From Aestuarierythrobacter sp037968495 (lineage in GTDB: Bacteria; Pseudomonadota; Alphaproteobacteria; Sphingomonadales; Sphingomonadaceae): DNA of 64,000 bases. This document shows positions 17,623 to 26,462 of the stretch, piece by piece (within the stretch, counting starts at the first letter, position 1; every line of letters begins with the position of its first letter). The stretch spans positions 1 to 64,000 of the forward strand of contig JBBKVP010000047.1 in the NCBI GenBank assembly GCA_037968495.1. The letters are read 5' to 3'. The notes beneath the pieces are model-generated. The model saw only the letters and a program-made list of their open reading frames with translations, was not told the DNA's origin and ran no database searches. A program made the translations under genes and the position numbers.

Positions 17623-19095
17623 ATGAGCAAAGACATAATCCTCGTCATCGATGCCGGAACTACATCGACTCGTGCGATGCTGTTTGCGCGTGATGGCAGT
17701 GTGCATGGCACCGAGCAGGCGGAACTGACGCAGCACTATCCCCGGCCGGGCTGGGTAGAGCATGATGCCGGAGAGATCTGGGAGCGCACGCTAGCTTGTG
17801 CGCGGGCCGTGGTTTCCAATTCAGGTACAGAGAATATCGCCGCAATCGGGATCACGAACCAACGTGAAACCGTGGTCGCTTGGGACCGCGAGACAGGCGA
17901 GGCGTTGACCCGCGCTATTGTCTGGCAGGACCGGAGGACGGCTGATTCCTGCGCAGAACTGAAGGAAGCGGGCCGCGAGGCAATGGTACAGGAACAGACG
18001 GGTCTGCTGCTCGATCCCTATTTCTCTGGCACGAAGATGCGTTGGATGCTCGACAATGTCGCTGCCGTTCGTGAGGCGTCAGACGCTGGCACTCTTGCAT
18101 TCGGCACAGTAGAAAGCTGGCTCGTCTATAAACTCACCGGCGGCGCTACCCATGTTAGCGATGCCAGCAATGCCAGCCGAACTCTGCTCCTGCCGTTACT
18201 AGGTGATGATTGGAGCGAAGAGCTTTGCGAGCTGTTTGGCGTGCCCCGCGAAGCATTGCCACGGGTGGTCGACAACGCCGGTACCATTGGTACCACAGCG
18301 GCCGATATATTTGGCACGCTTATTCCAATCACCGGCCTTGCGGGCGACCAACAGTCGGCGACTATTGGGCAGGGATGTCTGTCGCCGGGTGACAGCAAAG
18401 CCACTTACGGCACTGGCGCGTTCGTGCTCACCAACAAAGGACAGGAGGTTCCGCGATCCGGCCACCGGCTGCTCGGGACCGTGCTGTATCAACTTGGCGG
18501 CAAGCGAACATATGCCCTCGAAGGATCGGTGTTTGTTGCGGGAAGCTTGGTGCAATGGCTCCGCGACTCGCTCGGGATAATCGGCAGCGCAGCAGAAACC
18601 GAGGAACTGGCCCGTTCGGTCGAAGACAGCGGCGAGGTCGTGATCGTGCCTGCCCTGTCAGGTCTTGGCGCGCCGCATTGGCGCTCCGACGCGCGCGGTG
18701 TGATTGCCGGCCTCAGTTTCGCTAGTGGCAGACCCCAGATTGCCCGCGCCGCTTTAGAAGCAATGGCGCATCAAACGCATGATCTGGCCGAGGCCTTTGC
18801 CGCCGATGGCGCGGCATGGACCAGCCTAAAGATCGACGGCGGGATGAGCGCGAATAACTGGATGGCGCAAGACTTGGCGGGCATCATGAACTTGCCAGTC
18901 GAAAGGCCTGAATTTGTTGAGACTACAGCTTTAGGCGCTGCGATGTTGGCCGGTGTCGGTTCAGGTATGTTCGCGTCGCTTGAAAATGCGGCGCATTCCA
19001 TGCGCGGCAATGTGGATCATTTCACACCCGAGATGGATGATGCCACGCGTCAGCAGCGTCTGGCCCGCTGGCGCAAGGCGCTCGTTGTCGCCTAA
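17623..19095 (+). CDS. glpK: Glycerol kinase
   Basis: A 490-residue FGGY-family kinase that makes sn-glycerol 3-phosphate from glycerol and ATP. The N-terminal phosphate-binding IDAGTTSTRAMLF, the substrate block ITNQRETVVAWDRETG, AIVWQDRRT and the C-terminal IDGGMSANNWMAQDLA are all glycerol-kinase signatures. The ATG at 17623 (MSKDI) gives the normal N-terminus; a further upstream start would overlap the divergent promoter. No glpF, glpD or glpR is adjacent, so it appears to be a stand-alone glycerol-catabolic gene. It converges immediately (0 bp) with rcdA. Confidence 0.95.
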   Translation: MSKDIILVIDAGTTSTRAMLFARDGSVHGTEQAELTQHYPRPGWVEHDAGEIWERTLACARAVVSNSGTENIAAIGITNQRETVVAWDRETGEALTRAIVWQDRRTADSCAELKEAGREAMVQEQTGLLLDPYFSGTKMRWMLDNVAAVREASDAGTLAFGTVESWLVYKLTGGATHVSDASNASRTLLLPLLGDDWSEELCELFGVPREALPRVVDNAGTIGTTAADIFGTLIPITGLAGDQQSATIGQGCLSPGDSKATYGTGAFVLTNKGQEVPRSGHRLLGTVLYQLGGKRTYALEGSVFVAGSLVQWLRDSLGIIGSAAETEELARSVEDSGEVVIVPALSGLGAPHWRSDARGVIAGLSFASGRPQIARAALEAMAHQTHDLAEAFAADGAAWTSLKIDGGMSANNWMAQDLAGIMNLPVERPEFVETTALGAAMLAGVGSGMFASLENAAHSMRGNVDHFTPEMDDATRQQRLARWRKALVVA

Positions 19096-19560
19096 CTACC
19101 GCCGGGCGATTTCGCGGCCCAGCCTGTGATGCAGCCGGTGGATAGCCGCCGGGTGCATCGTGAATTTCTCGCGCCAAGCGCGGTCGAGGCGGGCAATGCG
19201 TGCGTGGAATTTCTCGGTGCGCTGGACCAGTTCCTGCAATTCTGCGCTCAGCATAACCAGTTGCTCAGGATCTGAAGGATTGTCGGAAGGCAGGTTGCCA
19301 TGACGCCGCAACTGAAACTCACTCAGGTCACCCGAAAAATGGGCCCGGCGATTGAGCAGCCATGCCAGCGTATGCATCATCCGCGTGGTTGTCCGCAGCC
19401 CTTCACACGAAAGCGCGATCCGCGCCAGATCGTCGCCCGTTTCGCCGCCAACCAGCTTGCCGTCGACCTGAAAAGCCGCTCGCACTTCGTCGGCGAGCAG
19501 CAGAGCCTCGCTGTAAAGCATTTCCACAATGTGCGGATTGATATTGGCTGGCTTGATCAT
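19096..19560 (-). CDS. rcdA: DUF1465 protein, RcdA (regulator of CtrA degradation) homologue
   Basis: A 154-residue, largely helical protein. The MLYSEALLLADEVRAAF start, the LARIALSCEGLRTTTRMMHTLAWLLNRRAHFSGDLSEF core and a final basic segment are characteristic of DUF1465. In Caulobacter this family member, RcdA, acts with CpdR and PopA as an adaptor in ClpXP degradation of the cell-cycle regulator CtrA. Here clpP and clpX lie 42 kb away in the same window. The equivalent role in this organism is inferred from family membership. Two DUF465 genes sit just upstream, an arrangement I associate with alphaproteobacteria. Confidence 0.85.
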   Translation of the reverse strand: MIKPANINPHIVEMLYSEALLLADEVRAAFQVDGKLVGGETGDDLARIALSCEGLRTTTRMMHTLAWLLNRRAHFSGDLSEFQLRRHGNLPSDNPSDPEQLVMLSAELQELVQRTEKFHARIARLDRAWREKFTMHPAAIHRLHHRLGREIARR

Positions 19561-19680
19561 GCGTTCCCAAGCGCTAGGCCCGCAAGGCCCGCAAAGCCAA
19601 GAGCAACGGCCGCTTTTCCACGCCCCGATTCGGGACTGTCCCGAATGGGAACGCTTTGGAACGGATAGAGCGTCAACCGC

Positions 19681-19878
19681 TCAAGCAAGAATGTCGGGAA
19701 GCAGGTAATCTTCAAAGACGGAGATCTGGTCCTTGAGGCCTAGTTTGCGCTTTTTGAGCCGCGCAATCTGCAACTGGTCTTGTGAACCCGCAGCCGTGAG
19801 TGCGTCGATTGCAGCGTCGAGATCGCGGTGTTCGGTGCGAAGCACGGCGAGCCGCTTGCGCATTTCTTCCTCACTCAC
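19681..19878 (-). CDS. YdcH-type DUF465 small coiled-coil protein (GTG start)
   Basis: A 65-residue helical protein. I chose the GTG at 19876-19878 (VSEEEMRKRL) because GGAGAG lies 6 bp upstream; the longer upstream frame has no recognisable sequence. The conserved LRTEHRDLDAAIDAL ... LKKRKLGLKDQISVFED pattern is the DUF465/YdcH hairpin. The function of this family is not established. The same fold is encoded by the divergent gene at 20077, so the two form a paralogous pair across a 198-bp spacer. Confidence 0.85.
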   Translation of the reverse strand: MSEEEMRKRLAVLRTEHRDLDAAIDALTAAGSQDQLQIARLKKRKLGLKDQISVFEDYLLPDILA

Positions 19879-20076
19879 GAATTCTCTCCTGCAGGCTAGG
19901 CCAATGATGTCCAAGTGACGTTCTGACGATATTCTATCGCGTATAAACAGCCAGTAATCGCTTAACGCAAAGGAAAGGCTTCGCAAGGCATGTTGTTTGT
20001 GTTTGATTGTGATTGCACGGCTCGGCCGTCAAAACCCGAGTCGGAGCGTATCGTCGCAACCGAAAAGGAGCCTTTG

Positions 20077-20232
20077 ATGGAAACGTCTCACGCAACCGCC
20101 CTACACAGCAAGCATGCCGGCCTGGAAGCCCGCATTCGTGATGAACAAAAGCGGCCGCATCCTGATGGGGCTACGATCCACGAGCTCAAGAAAAAGAAAC
20201 TCCGTATCAAGGAAGAACTCGCTCATATCTGA
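20077..20232 (+). CDS. YdcH-type DUF465 small coiled-coil protein
   Basis: A 51-residue protein from ATG 20077 with AAGGAG 6-11 bp upstream. It has the DUF465 features: LHSKHAGLEARIRDE, then IHELKKKKLRIKEELAHI. It is a charged helical hairpin with no membrane segment. It is divergent from its paralogue at 19878 and about 115 bp ahead of ptsP on the same strand. No function is known to me beyond the family name. Confidence 0.85.
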   Translation: METSHATALHSKHAGLEARIRDEQKRPHPDGATIHELKKKKLRIKEELAHI

Positions 20233-20348
20233 GAGTTCTTCCGCTGCGGTATAATCGGCCAGCCTAGCCGGATCATGCAAAGAAATAACGCTACCTGCCA
20301 TGACCTTGGGTCATTCCCTTGTGATATGATTTGAGGTAGGTCGTTCGC

Positions 20349-22619
20349 ATGAAAGCCGCCGCTTCAGCCCGGACAATCCTCAGCCGCCTTCACGAGGTGA
20401 TGGCATCGCGCACCCATGCGCAGGGCAAGCTGGATCAGGTGGTCGAGATTATCGGCGAGGAACTCGATAGCGAGGTCTGCTCGATCTACCTCCTGCGCGA
20501 AGGGGCGTTGGAACTGTTCGCCACCCGCGGCCTCAACCAGAGCGCGGTCCATGTGACGCGCATGGGGATTGGCGAAGGGCTGACCGGCGCAATTGCCGAC
20601 CGGGTCGAAACCCTCAATCTGGCGGAAGCCGCCGCGCATCCCGACTTCGCCCACCGCCCCGAAACCGGGGAGGATATGTACCATTCCTTCGCCGGTGTCC
20701 CGATTGTCCGGCGCCAGCGTTCCATCGGCGTGCTGAATGTCCAGCATGTCGAGCCGCGGCGTTATGAAGAAGTCGAGATAGAGGCTTTGCAGACTGTGGC
20801 CATGGTTCTGGCAGAACTGATCGACAATGCCGGGCTGGTTGACGGCGAAAATGTCGGCTCCGGTCCCGGAACGCTGACCGAAGCGGTCCAGCTTGAAGGG
20901 CAGCCGCTGGTCAAAGGGCTGGCGAGCGGCATCGCGGTCTATCACCAGCCGCGCATCAATATCGAACAAACGGTCGCTGAAGATACCGAGGCGGAGCGGC
21001 AGCGGGTTTATCTCGCCTTTGACCGCATGCGCGAACAGATCGACCAGATGGCCAGCCAGGCAGAATTTGGCGTTGGCGGGGAAACCGAGGAAGTCCTCGA
21101 GACCTATAAGATGTTCGCCTATGATGAGGGCTGGGGCCGCCGGATCAACGAAGCCATCGACAGCGGACTAACTGCAGAGGCCGCAATCGAGCGCGTCCAG
21201 CAACGCACAAGGATGCGGATGCGCGAAATATCCGATCCGCTGTTGGCCGACCGGATGCATGATCTGGAAGATCTCGCGAACCGCTTGCTCAGGATCGTCT
21301 CGGGCCAGCTCGGCACGGCCGCGACCAAGGGTATCCGCGAAGACACCATATTGATCGCGCGCAATCTGGGCCCCGCCGAACTGCTCGAATATGACAAGCG
21401 CCGCTTGAAAGGTGTGGTGCTGGAAGAAGGCTCGCTCACTTCGCATGTGGTGATTGTGGCGCGGGCGATGGGCATTCCGGTGCTGGGCAATGTGAAGGGC
21501 CTGCGCGGGCAATTGCGCGAGGGTGACCAGATCTTGCTCGACGCGGACAAGTCGCTGGTGATGCTGCGCCCGACGCAGCAGGTGATTGATGCATTCCAGG
21601 GGCGGTTCGCCAAGAACCGCGAGCGCGCGGTTGCTTATGCCGCCTTGCGCAAGGTCGAACCCTTTACCCGCTGCGGCACGCGCATCCATGTGCTGATGAA
21701 TGCTGGCCTGCGCGATGATATGGCCGCGCTCAGCCTGTCGGGCGCGGACGGTATCGGGCTGTTTCGCACCGAATTCCAGTTCCTCGTTTCCGCCACGTTG
21801 CCAGCGCGCGACCGCCAGACAAGGCTTTACCGCGACGTGCTCGATGCGGCGGGTGACAAGCCGGTGATCTTCCGCACGGTCGATATTGGCGGCGACAAGG
21901 GCGTGTCCTACCTCAACAGCGAACATGCATTGCGTGAGGAAAACCCTGCAATGGGTTGGCGCGCCTTGCGGCTGGCGATGGAGCGTGAGGGGCTGCTAAA
22001 GGCGCAAGCCCGCGCCTTGCTGGAGGCGTCAGCGGGCCGCAATCTCAATGTCATGTTCCCGATGGTGTCCGAACCGTGGGAATTTGACGCGGCCAAAGCG
22101 GTGTTCGAAAAACAGATCAAATATCTCCAGGACCGCAAGAAGGTCCTGCCGGACCAGATCCGCTATGGCGCGATGCTGGAAGTGCCAGCGCTGGCCGAAG
22201 TGCTGGATATTCTGGTGCCGAAATTGTCCTTCATTTCCATCGGCACCAATGACCTCACGCAGTTTCTGTTTGCCGCTGACCGGGCCAATCCCAAACTGGC
22301 GGAACGGTATGACTGGCTCAGCCCGGCAATCCTCCGCTTCTTGCGCCGGATTGTGCAAAACACAATAGGCAGCGGGATCGATGTGGCGGTATGCGGAGAG
22401 ATGGGTGGGCGCAGGCTGGAAGCGTTGGCTCTGCTCGGTCTTGGCATACGCCGTCTGTCGATCACGCCGGCCGCCGTAGGCCCGATCAAGGAATTGGTCC
22501 GCAAGGTCGATCTTGCCGAAATCGGTGAAGCGATGAATGGTTGGCTGCTTGCTCCACCAGATGATATGCGGGCGGCGATGCTTGCGTGGGCTGAAGAGCG
22601 GGGCATCGAAACAGATTGA
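20349..22619 (+). CDS. ptsP: Phosphoenolpyruvate-protein phosphotransferase PtsP (EI-Ntr) with GAF domain
   Basis: A 756-residue enzyme. It has an N-terminal GAF domain (about residues 1-160), then the PEP-utiliser N-domain. The swivelling phosphohistidine domain carries His366 in SLTSHVVIVARAMGIPV, and the C-terminal PEP-binding barrel has FRTEFQFL, DIGGDKGVSYL and EIPALAEVLDI-like blocks. It takes phosphate from PEP and hands it to NPr of the nitrogen-related PTS, a regulatory rather than sugar-importing system. In some bacteria the GAF domain senses glutamine. Neither ptsO nor ptsN is in this window. No anomaly is visible. Confidence 0.95.
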   Translation: MKAAASARTILSRLHEVMASRTHAQGKLDQVVEIIGEELDSEVCSIYLLREGALELFATRGLNQSAVHVTRMGIGEGLTGAIADRVETLNLAEAAAHPDFAHRPETGEDMYHSFAGVPIVRRQRSIGVLNVQHVEPRRYEEVEIEALQTVAMVLAELIDNAGLVDGENVGSGPGTLTEAVQLEGQPLVKGLASGIAVYHQPRINIEQTVAEDTEAERQRVYLAFDRMREQIDQMASQAEFGVGGETEEVLETYKMFAYDEGWGRRINEAIDSGLTAEAAIERVQQRTRMRMREISDPLLADRMHDLEDLANRLLRIVSGQLGTAATKGIREDTILIARNLGPAELLEYDKRRLKGVVLEEGSLTSHVVIVARAMGIPVLGNVKGLRGQLREGDQILLDADKSLVMLRPTQQVIDAFQGRFAKNRERAVAYAALRKVEPFTRCGTRIHVLMNAGLRDDMAALSLSGADGIGLFRTEFQFLVSATLPARDRQTRLYRDVLDAAGDKPVIFRTVDIGGDKGVSYLNSEHALREENPAMGWRALRLAMEREGLLKAQARALLEASAGRNLNVMFPMVSEPWEFDAAKAVFEKQIKYLQDRKKVLPDQIRYGAMLEVPALAEVLDILVPKLSFISIGTNDLTQFLFAADRANPKLAERYDWLSPAILRFLRRIVQNTIGSGIDVAVCGEMGGRRLEALALLGLGIRRLSITPAAVGPIKELVRKVDLAEIGEAMNGWLLAPPDDMRAAMLAWAEERGIETD

Positions 22620-22805
22620 ATGTGCTTTTTGGGCGTTACACTACAATTCAGTAAGCGCTTTGAGAGCTTCGTCGTGCAAGAGGGCCATTCCGTCGCAGCC
22701 GGAACTTTCCGTGAAATTGCGCGCTTGACTTGATGGGCTAGGAATCGTTGTCATGCGCCAGCGGGGCACTTCCCATATTTTCGCCCAAATTACTGGGGAG
22801 CCATA

Positions 22806-23636
22806 ATGGCTGACGAAGAAGAATTTCATGAAGAACAGCTGCCGCTTGGCGGTGTCGGCGAACAATTGCGTGTGGCTCGTGAGGCTAAGGGCCTGTCAGT
22901 TGCACAAGTTGCTGCTGAAACGCGGATCAATGCACAGCATCTTGGGCTGATTGAGGCAGGCAAATTCGCGAAGCTGCCGGGACGCACATATGCAGTGGGC
23001 TTTTCCCGAACTTATGCGCGGATGGTCGGCCTTGATGAAATTGAAGTTGCCGATCTGGTGCGCGAAGAACTCAACATCGCGAACGCTGAAGATCCGCGCG
23101 GCGGCGCGACATTTGAACCCGGCGATCCGGCCCGTGTGCCATCAGGCAAGTTGGCATTTGCCATGCTGTTTGCTGCCGTATTGCTGATGGTTGGCGGCTA
23201 TATGTTCTTCAAACCTTACCTCGCCCCTGGAGCAGACTTGCCGGCCTTGCAGGACGAACAAGTCGCATTGGCCACGGCGGGAGCGGACGATGCTGATGCC
23301 GCCGCTGATGCGCCTGCTGGCGGCGCGGTGGTTTTCACGGCGCTGGAAGAGGGCGTCTGGGTCAAATTTTATGACGTAAACGGCAGTCAGCTTATGCAAA
23401 AGCAAATGGCGTTGAACGAAAGTTACACCGTGCCCAGCGATGCGGAAGGACCGCAGATTTGGACAGGACGTCCTGACGCTTTGGCCATTTCGATTGGCGG
23501 CAAGGCGCAACCCAAATTGGCGGATGAACTGACTACGGTGAAGGACGTCGCTGTGACTGCACAGGCGTTGCTGGCACGGGCAGCGGAGACTTCCTCAGCG
23601 CCCGATCAGCCGGCTGTTCCGGCAACCGGGACCTAG
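22806..23636 (+). CDS. RodZ-like helix-turn-helix/DUF4115 membrane protein
   Basis: A 276-residue protein. An N-terminal HTH domain (LRVAREAKGLSVAQVAAETRI, about residues 20-85) is followed by one transmembrane helix (about residues 115-135). A periplasmic C-terminal DUF4115 domain contains EGVWVKFYDVNGSQLMQKQM and EGPQIWTGRPDAL. This is the architecture of RodZ, which binds MreB and supports rod shape, but generic members exist in most alphaproteobacteria and mreB is not here. The 186-bp gap before it has no convincing gene. The next gene, cpoB, follows on the same strand. Confidence 0.85.
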   Translation: MADEEEFHEEQLPLGGVGEQLRVAREAKGLSVAQVAAETRINAQHLGLIEAGKFAKLPGRTYAVGFSRTYARMVGLDEIEVADLVREELNIANAEDPRGGATFEPGDPARVPSGKLAFAMLFAAVLLMVGGYMFFKPYLAPGADLPALQDEQVALATAGADDADAAADAPAGGAVVFTALEEGVWVKFYDVNGSQLMQKQMALNESYTVPSDAEGPQIWTGRPDALAISIGGKAQPKLADELTTVKDVAVTAQALLARAAETSSAPDQPAVPATGT

Positions 23637-23771
23637 GTTCTATCCCCAAGCTCGCGATCGCACGCTCGACAATGGGCGCTTCCTTCGGCAAATATGGTTA
23701 ATCATTCAGCGCTGGTTCGGCCAAGTGTGGCTAGGCACGCGCAATCAACGGATACAGGAGCACGAAATATC

Positions 23772-24656
23772 ATGCGTAACCTGATCGGCCGGACCGGCCT
23801 TTCTAGCTTGGCGGCTTTTGCAATATTGGGCTCTGCCACCGCGGCAACTGCCCAAGACAACACGTCTTTGCGGGTGGACAAGCTCGAATCCGAAGTTCGC
23901 GCGATCCAGCGTAAAGTGTTCCCGGGCGGCGCTGGCCGCTTCTTTGAGCCAGAAATTGGCGCATCGCAGTCGGTCCAGACACCCATTGCGGGATCGACTA
24001 CTGCGGTAACGGACATCCTTGTCCGGTTGGACGCGCTGGAATCGCAGATGCAGCGGCTGACGGCGCAAACAGAAGAGAACACAAACGGCATTGCTCAGCT
24101 TTCAGCACGCATCGGTGCCTTGGAAACTCCCGGTGGCAGCGTCCAGCCTGCGATCAGCGCTCCAGCTAGCAGCACGCCTGCAACGCCTGCTGCTGTTCCA
24201 GCACAAGCCGGGCCGACAAGCGCCCGCATTGCTGCCGTAAGCGCAATTGCAAAGCCATCAACGGACGACGCCGCAGACGATGACTACTCCTATGGCTTCC
24301 GTCTCTGGGAAGCAGGCTTCTTCCCTGAAGCGCAACAGCAGCTCCGCATATTCCTCGACAAACATCCAAACCATTGGCGCACGACCTATGGCCGCAACCT
24401 TCTGGGTCGCGCCTATCTCGATGATGGCAAAGCCAAGGATGCAGCGCCTTGGTTCCTGCAGAATTATCAGGCCGACAAAACCGGCGCGCGTGCCGGTGAC
24501 AGCTTGCTCTATCTGGCGGAAACGATGATCGCTATGAAGGACACCGGCCGTGCCTGCATCGCGCTCGCGGAGTTTGGCGACACCTATCCTGCGCTAGCAA
24601 CGGGCCGTTTGCAGGCGCGCTATGCCGCTCAGACTGCAAAGGTCAGCTGCAATTGA
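23772..24656 (+). CDS. cpoB: CpoB/YbgF-type periplasmic TPR protein
   Basis: A 294-residue secreted protein from ATG 23772. It has a signal peptide ending ATAQD, then an N-terminal coiled-coil with repeated VDKLESEVRAIQR and LDALESQMQRL heptads. A Pro/Ala linker follows, and then a C-terminal tetratricopeptide domain (YGFRLWEAGFFPEAQQQLR onward). That is the CpoB/YbgF plan; CpoB links Tol-Pal with peptidoglycan synthesis during constriction. The tol-pal genes themselves are not in the window. The gene overlaps tilS by 35 bp, which implies coupled translation. Confidence 0.85.
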   Translation: MRNLIGRTGLSSLAAFAILGSATAATAQDNTSLRVDKLESEVRAIQRKVFPGGAGRFFEPEIGASQSVQTPIAGSTTAVTDILVRLDALESQMQRLTAQTEENTNGIAQLSARIGALETPGGSVQPAISAPASSTPATPAAVPAQAGPTSARIAAVSAIAKPSTDDAADDDYSYGFRLWEAGFFPEAQQQLRIFLDKHPNHWRTTYGRNLLGRAYLDDGKAKDAAPWFLQNYQADKTGARAGDSLLYLAETMIAMKDTGRACIALAEFGDTYPALATGRLQARYAAQTAKVSCN

Positions 24657-25605
24657 TAGGGCGCTTGATCCAGAACTGACGGACCGGTTCCGCTCTGATC
24701 TAGCACGAGTTTGGAACGCGGACGGTGGTAAGCTTGGGCTTGCTGTGTCCGGCGGTCCCGATAGCATGGCGCTGCTTATGCTGGCTCATTCCGCAATACC
24801 GGAAGCTATAGAGGCCGCTACCGTTGATCATGGGTTGCGGCCCGAGGCAGCCGCCGAAGCTGCCATGGTCGCTGATCTATGCGCCGAACTCGGCGTAGAG
24901 CACAGCACTTTCACGGTCGAAGTGGCGAAGGGCAACCTTCAGGATGAAGCCCGCAAGGCACGCTACGAAGCGCTGGTTGGCTGGATGACGGAGCGCGGGC
25001 TATCAGCGCTTGCAACAGGGCATCATGCCGATGATCAGGCGGAAACGCTTCTAATGCGGATGAACCGGGGAAGCGGCGTCGCTGGCCTGGCAGGGATCCG
25101 TTCAGTCGGCCGTGTGCCAGAAACCGAGCTTCCGCTTGTTAGGCCCCTGTTGGGGTGGATGCGGAGCGAGTTAGCCGAAGTCTGTCAGGCGGCAGGATTC
25201 GTGCCCGCTGCCGATCCTTCGAACCATGACGACGCCTTTGACCGGGTGCGGATCAGAAAAGCTTTACAAGAAGCCGATTGGATCGACTCTGCATCGCTTG
25301 CGGTCAGCGCTAGTCATATGGCGGATGCCGACGAAGCTCTCGAATGGGCTGCAGACACCGAATGGCAGGATTGTGTGGAGCGCAGCGCCGAAACGCTGAT
25401 TTACCGACCGGTCGCGCCCTATGCCATTCGGCTGAGGGTAATCGCGAGGATATTCGCAAGCTTCGGAGCAAGCCCGCGCGGAGGCAGCCTGGCCCGGCTG
25501 ATGGATGCATTGGAGCGCGGCAAGGGCGCCTCGCTCGGCGGGGTAGTCGCAACTGCGCGCCGGGGGTTGTGGAATTTCCGCGCCGAAACCGGCCGCAAAA
25601 ACTAA
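24622..25605 (+). CDS. tilS: tRNA(Ile)-lysidine synthase TilS
   Basis: A 327-residue N-type ATP pyrophosphatase. The P-loop motif SGGPDS is at residues 43-48, with the family block LGVEHSTF, LATGHHADDQAETLLMRMNRGSGVAGLAG and NHDDAFDRVRIRK following. It modifies C34 of tRNA-Ile(CAU) to lysidine so that AUA is read as isoleucine. The start used (24622) overlaps cpoB by 35 bp and gives a normal N-terminus. The C-terminal domain is short, as in many alphaproteobacteria. The gene downstream is inverted (L,D-transpeptidase), so no ftsH follows here. Confidence 0.92.
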   Translation: MPLRLQRSAAIDRALDPELTDRFRSDLARVWNADGGKLGLAVSGGPDSMALLMLAHSAIPEAIEAATVDHGLRPEAAAEAAMVADLCAELGVEHSTFTVEVAKGNLQDEARKARYEALVGWMTERGLSALATGHHADDQAETLLMRMNRGSGVAGLAGIRSVGRVPETELPLVRPLLGWMRSELAEVCQAAGFVPAADPSNHDDAFDRVRIRKALQEADWIDSASLAVSASHMADADEALEWAADTEWQDCVERSAETLIYRPVAPYAIRLRVIARIFASFGASPRGGSLARLMDALERGKGASLGGVVATARRGLWNFRAETGRKN

Positions 25606-25620
25606 AGCGTCAAAGGCCGA

Positions 25621-26382
25621 TTATAGAATTGATTCGCCCAGCGACATTGTCTCGCCGCGCGTGATGATGACCTTGTCACCCCGCTTGGCGATTGCGAAAA
25701 TCTTGGCAGCGAATTCGTTCGGTGCGCCGACACAGCCGTGGCTGGCATAGCCGTTTTTGACCTGCGAACCGTGGATGGCCACGCCGTCTCGTGTCAGGCG
25801 CAATGTGTAAGGCATGGGCGCATTATTGTATTTTTCCGAAACATTGTGCCGTTCTTTCGACATGATCGGGAATGTGCCGAGCGGTGTGGGGTGGTCCTGG
25901 GTACCAAGCAGGACCGCCGCCGCACCAATCTCGTAACCGCCGCGGAAGACTGAAATAACGCGGGCGTCGAGGTCGACAGTCATGACGAGCGGGCCAGGAG
26001 GAACCCCTTCGTCATCCCAATGCCATTCGCCATATTTGATCGGGCCGTCGATAGGCAGGATCCGTTTGATGACGAACCGCTCGTGCTTTTTCTGTGACGC
26101 GGCAGATGGCTTTGGTGTGGACGCCGGGATCGCTTGCACGACAGGGTTCGATACCATTTGGGGTTGCAGAAGGGACTGAACAGCATCCGTATTGGCATCA
26201 TTGGCCGGAATAGCCTCTTCCATCGTAAGAACAGGCGCGGCCTCGATCGCTGGAGGCTTGTCGCCATCCATCAACTGAGCAGCCAGAGTTGCACCGCCAA
26301 AGAGCAGTGCAATTGCTGCTGTTGTGCCGCCTATCCATTTGATCATCGGGTCCATGCCCAGATTAATGCGCCGATTCGGCAA
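25621..26382 (-). CDS. L,D-transpeptidase (YkuD domain), membrane-anchored
   Basis: A 253-residue protein (start 26382; ATGs at 26355 or 26346 would trim the N-terminus). A hydrophobic segment near residues 15-35 acts as a signal anchor. A low-complexity linker leads to the YkuD catalytic domain: GVAIHGSQVKNGYASHGCVGAPN, with the catalytic cysteine in SHGC, near the C-terminus. These enzymes form 3-3 peptidoglycan crosslinks or attach proteins to the wall in the periplasm. It lies 80 bp downstream of ppc in the same direction and converges with tilS. Confidence 0.9.
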   Translation of the reverse strand: MPNRRINLGMDPMIKWIGGTTAAIALLFGGATLAAQLMDGDKPPAIEAAPVLTMEEAIPANDANTDAVQSLLQPQMVSNPVVQAIPASTPKPSAASQKKHERFVIKRILPIDGPIKYGEWHWDDEGVPPGPLVMTVDLDARVISVFRGGYEIGAAAVLLGTQDHPTPLGTFPIMSKERHNVSEKYNNAPMPYTLRLTRDGVAIHGSQVKNGYASHGCVGAPNEFAAKIFAIAKRGDKVIITRGETMSLGESIL

Positions 26383-26462
26383 AAACTGCCAGAGGCCGAA
26401 CGCGGGCGTCCCTTTGTGAAACGTCCGAATTCTAAAAGTTAACGGCGCGAAACCAGAGGCGT

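Noticed and set aside
21168..21926. A 252-codon open frame opposite ptsP
   Set aside because: Antisense to the PEP-binding domain; no independent support.
22641..22754. A 37-codon minus-strand frame in the ptsP-RodZ gap
   Set aside because: Has an ATG but no ribosome site and no recognisable family; the length is within chance.
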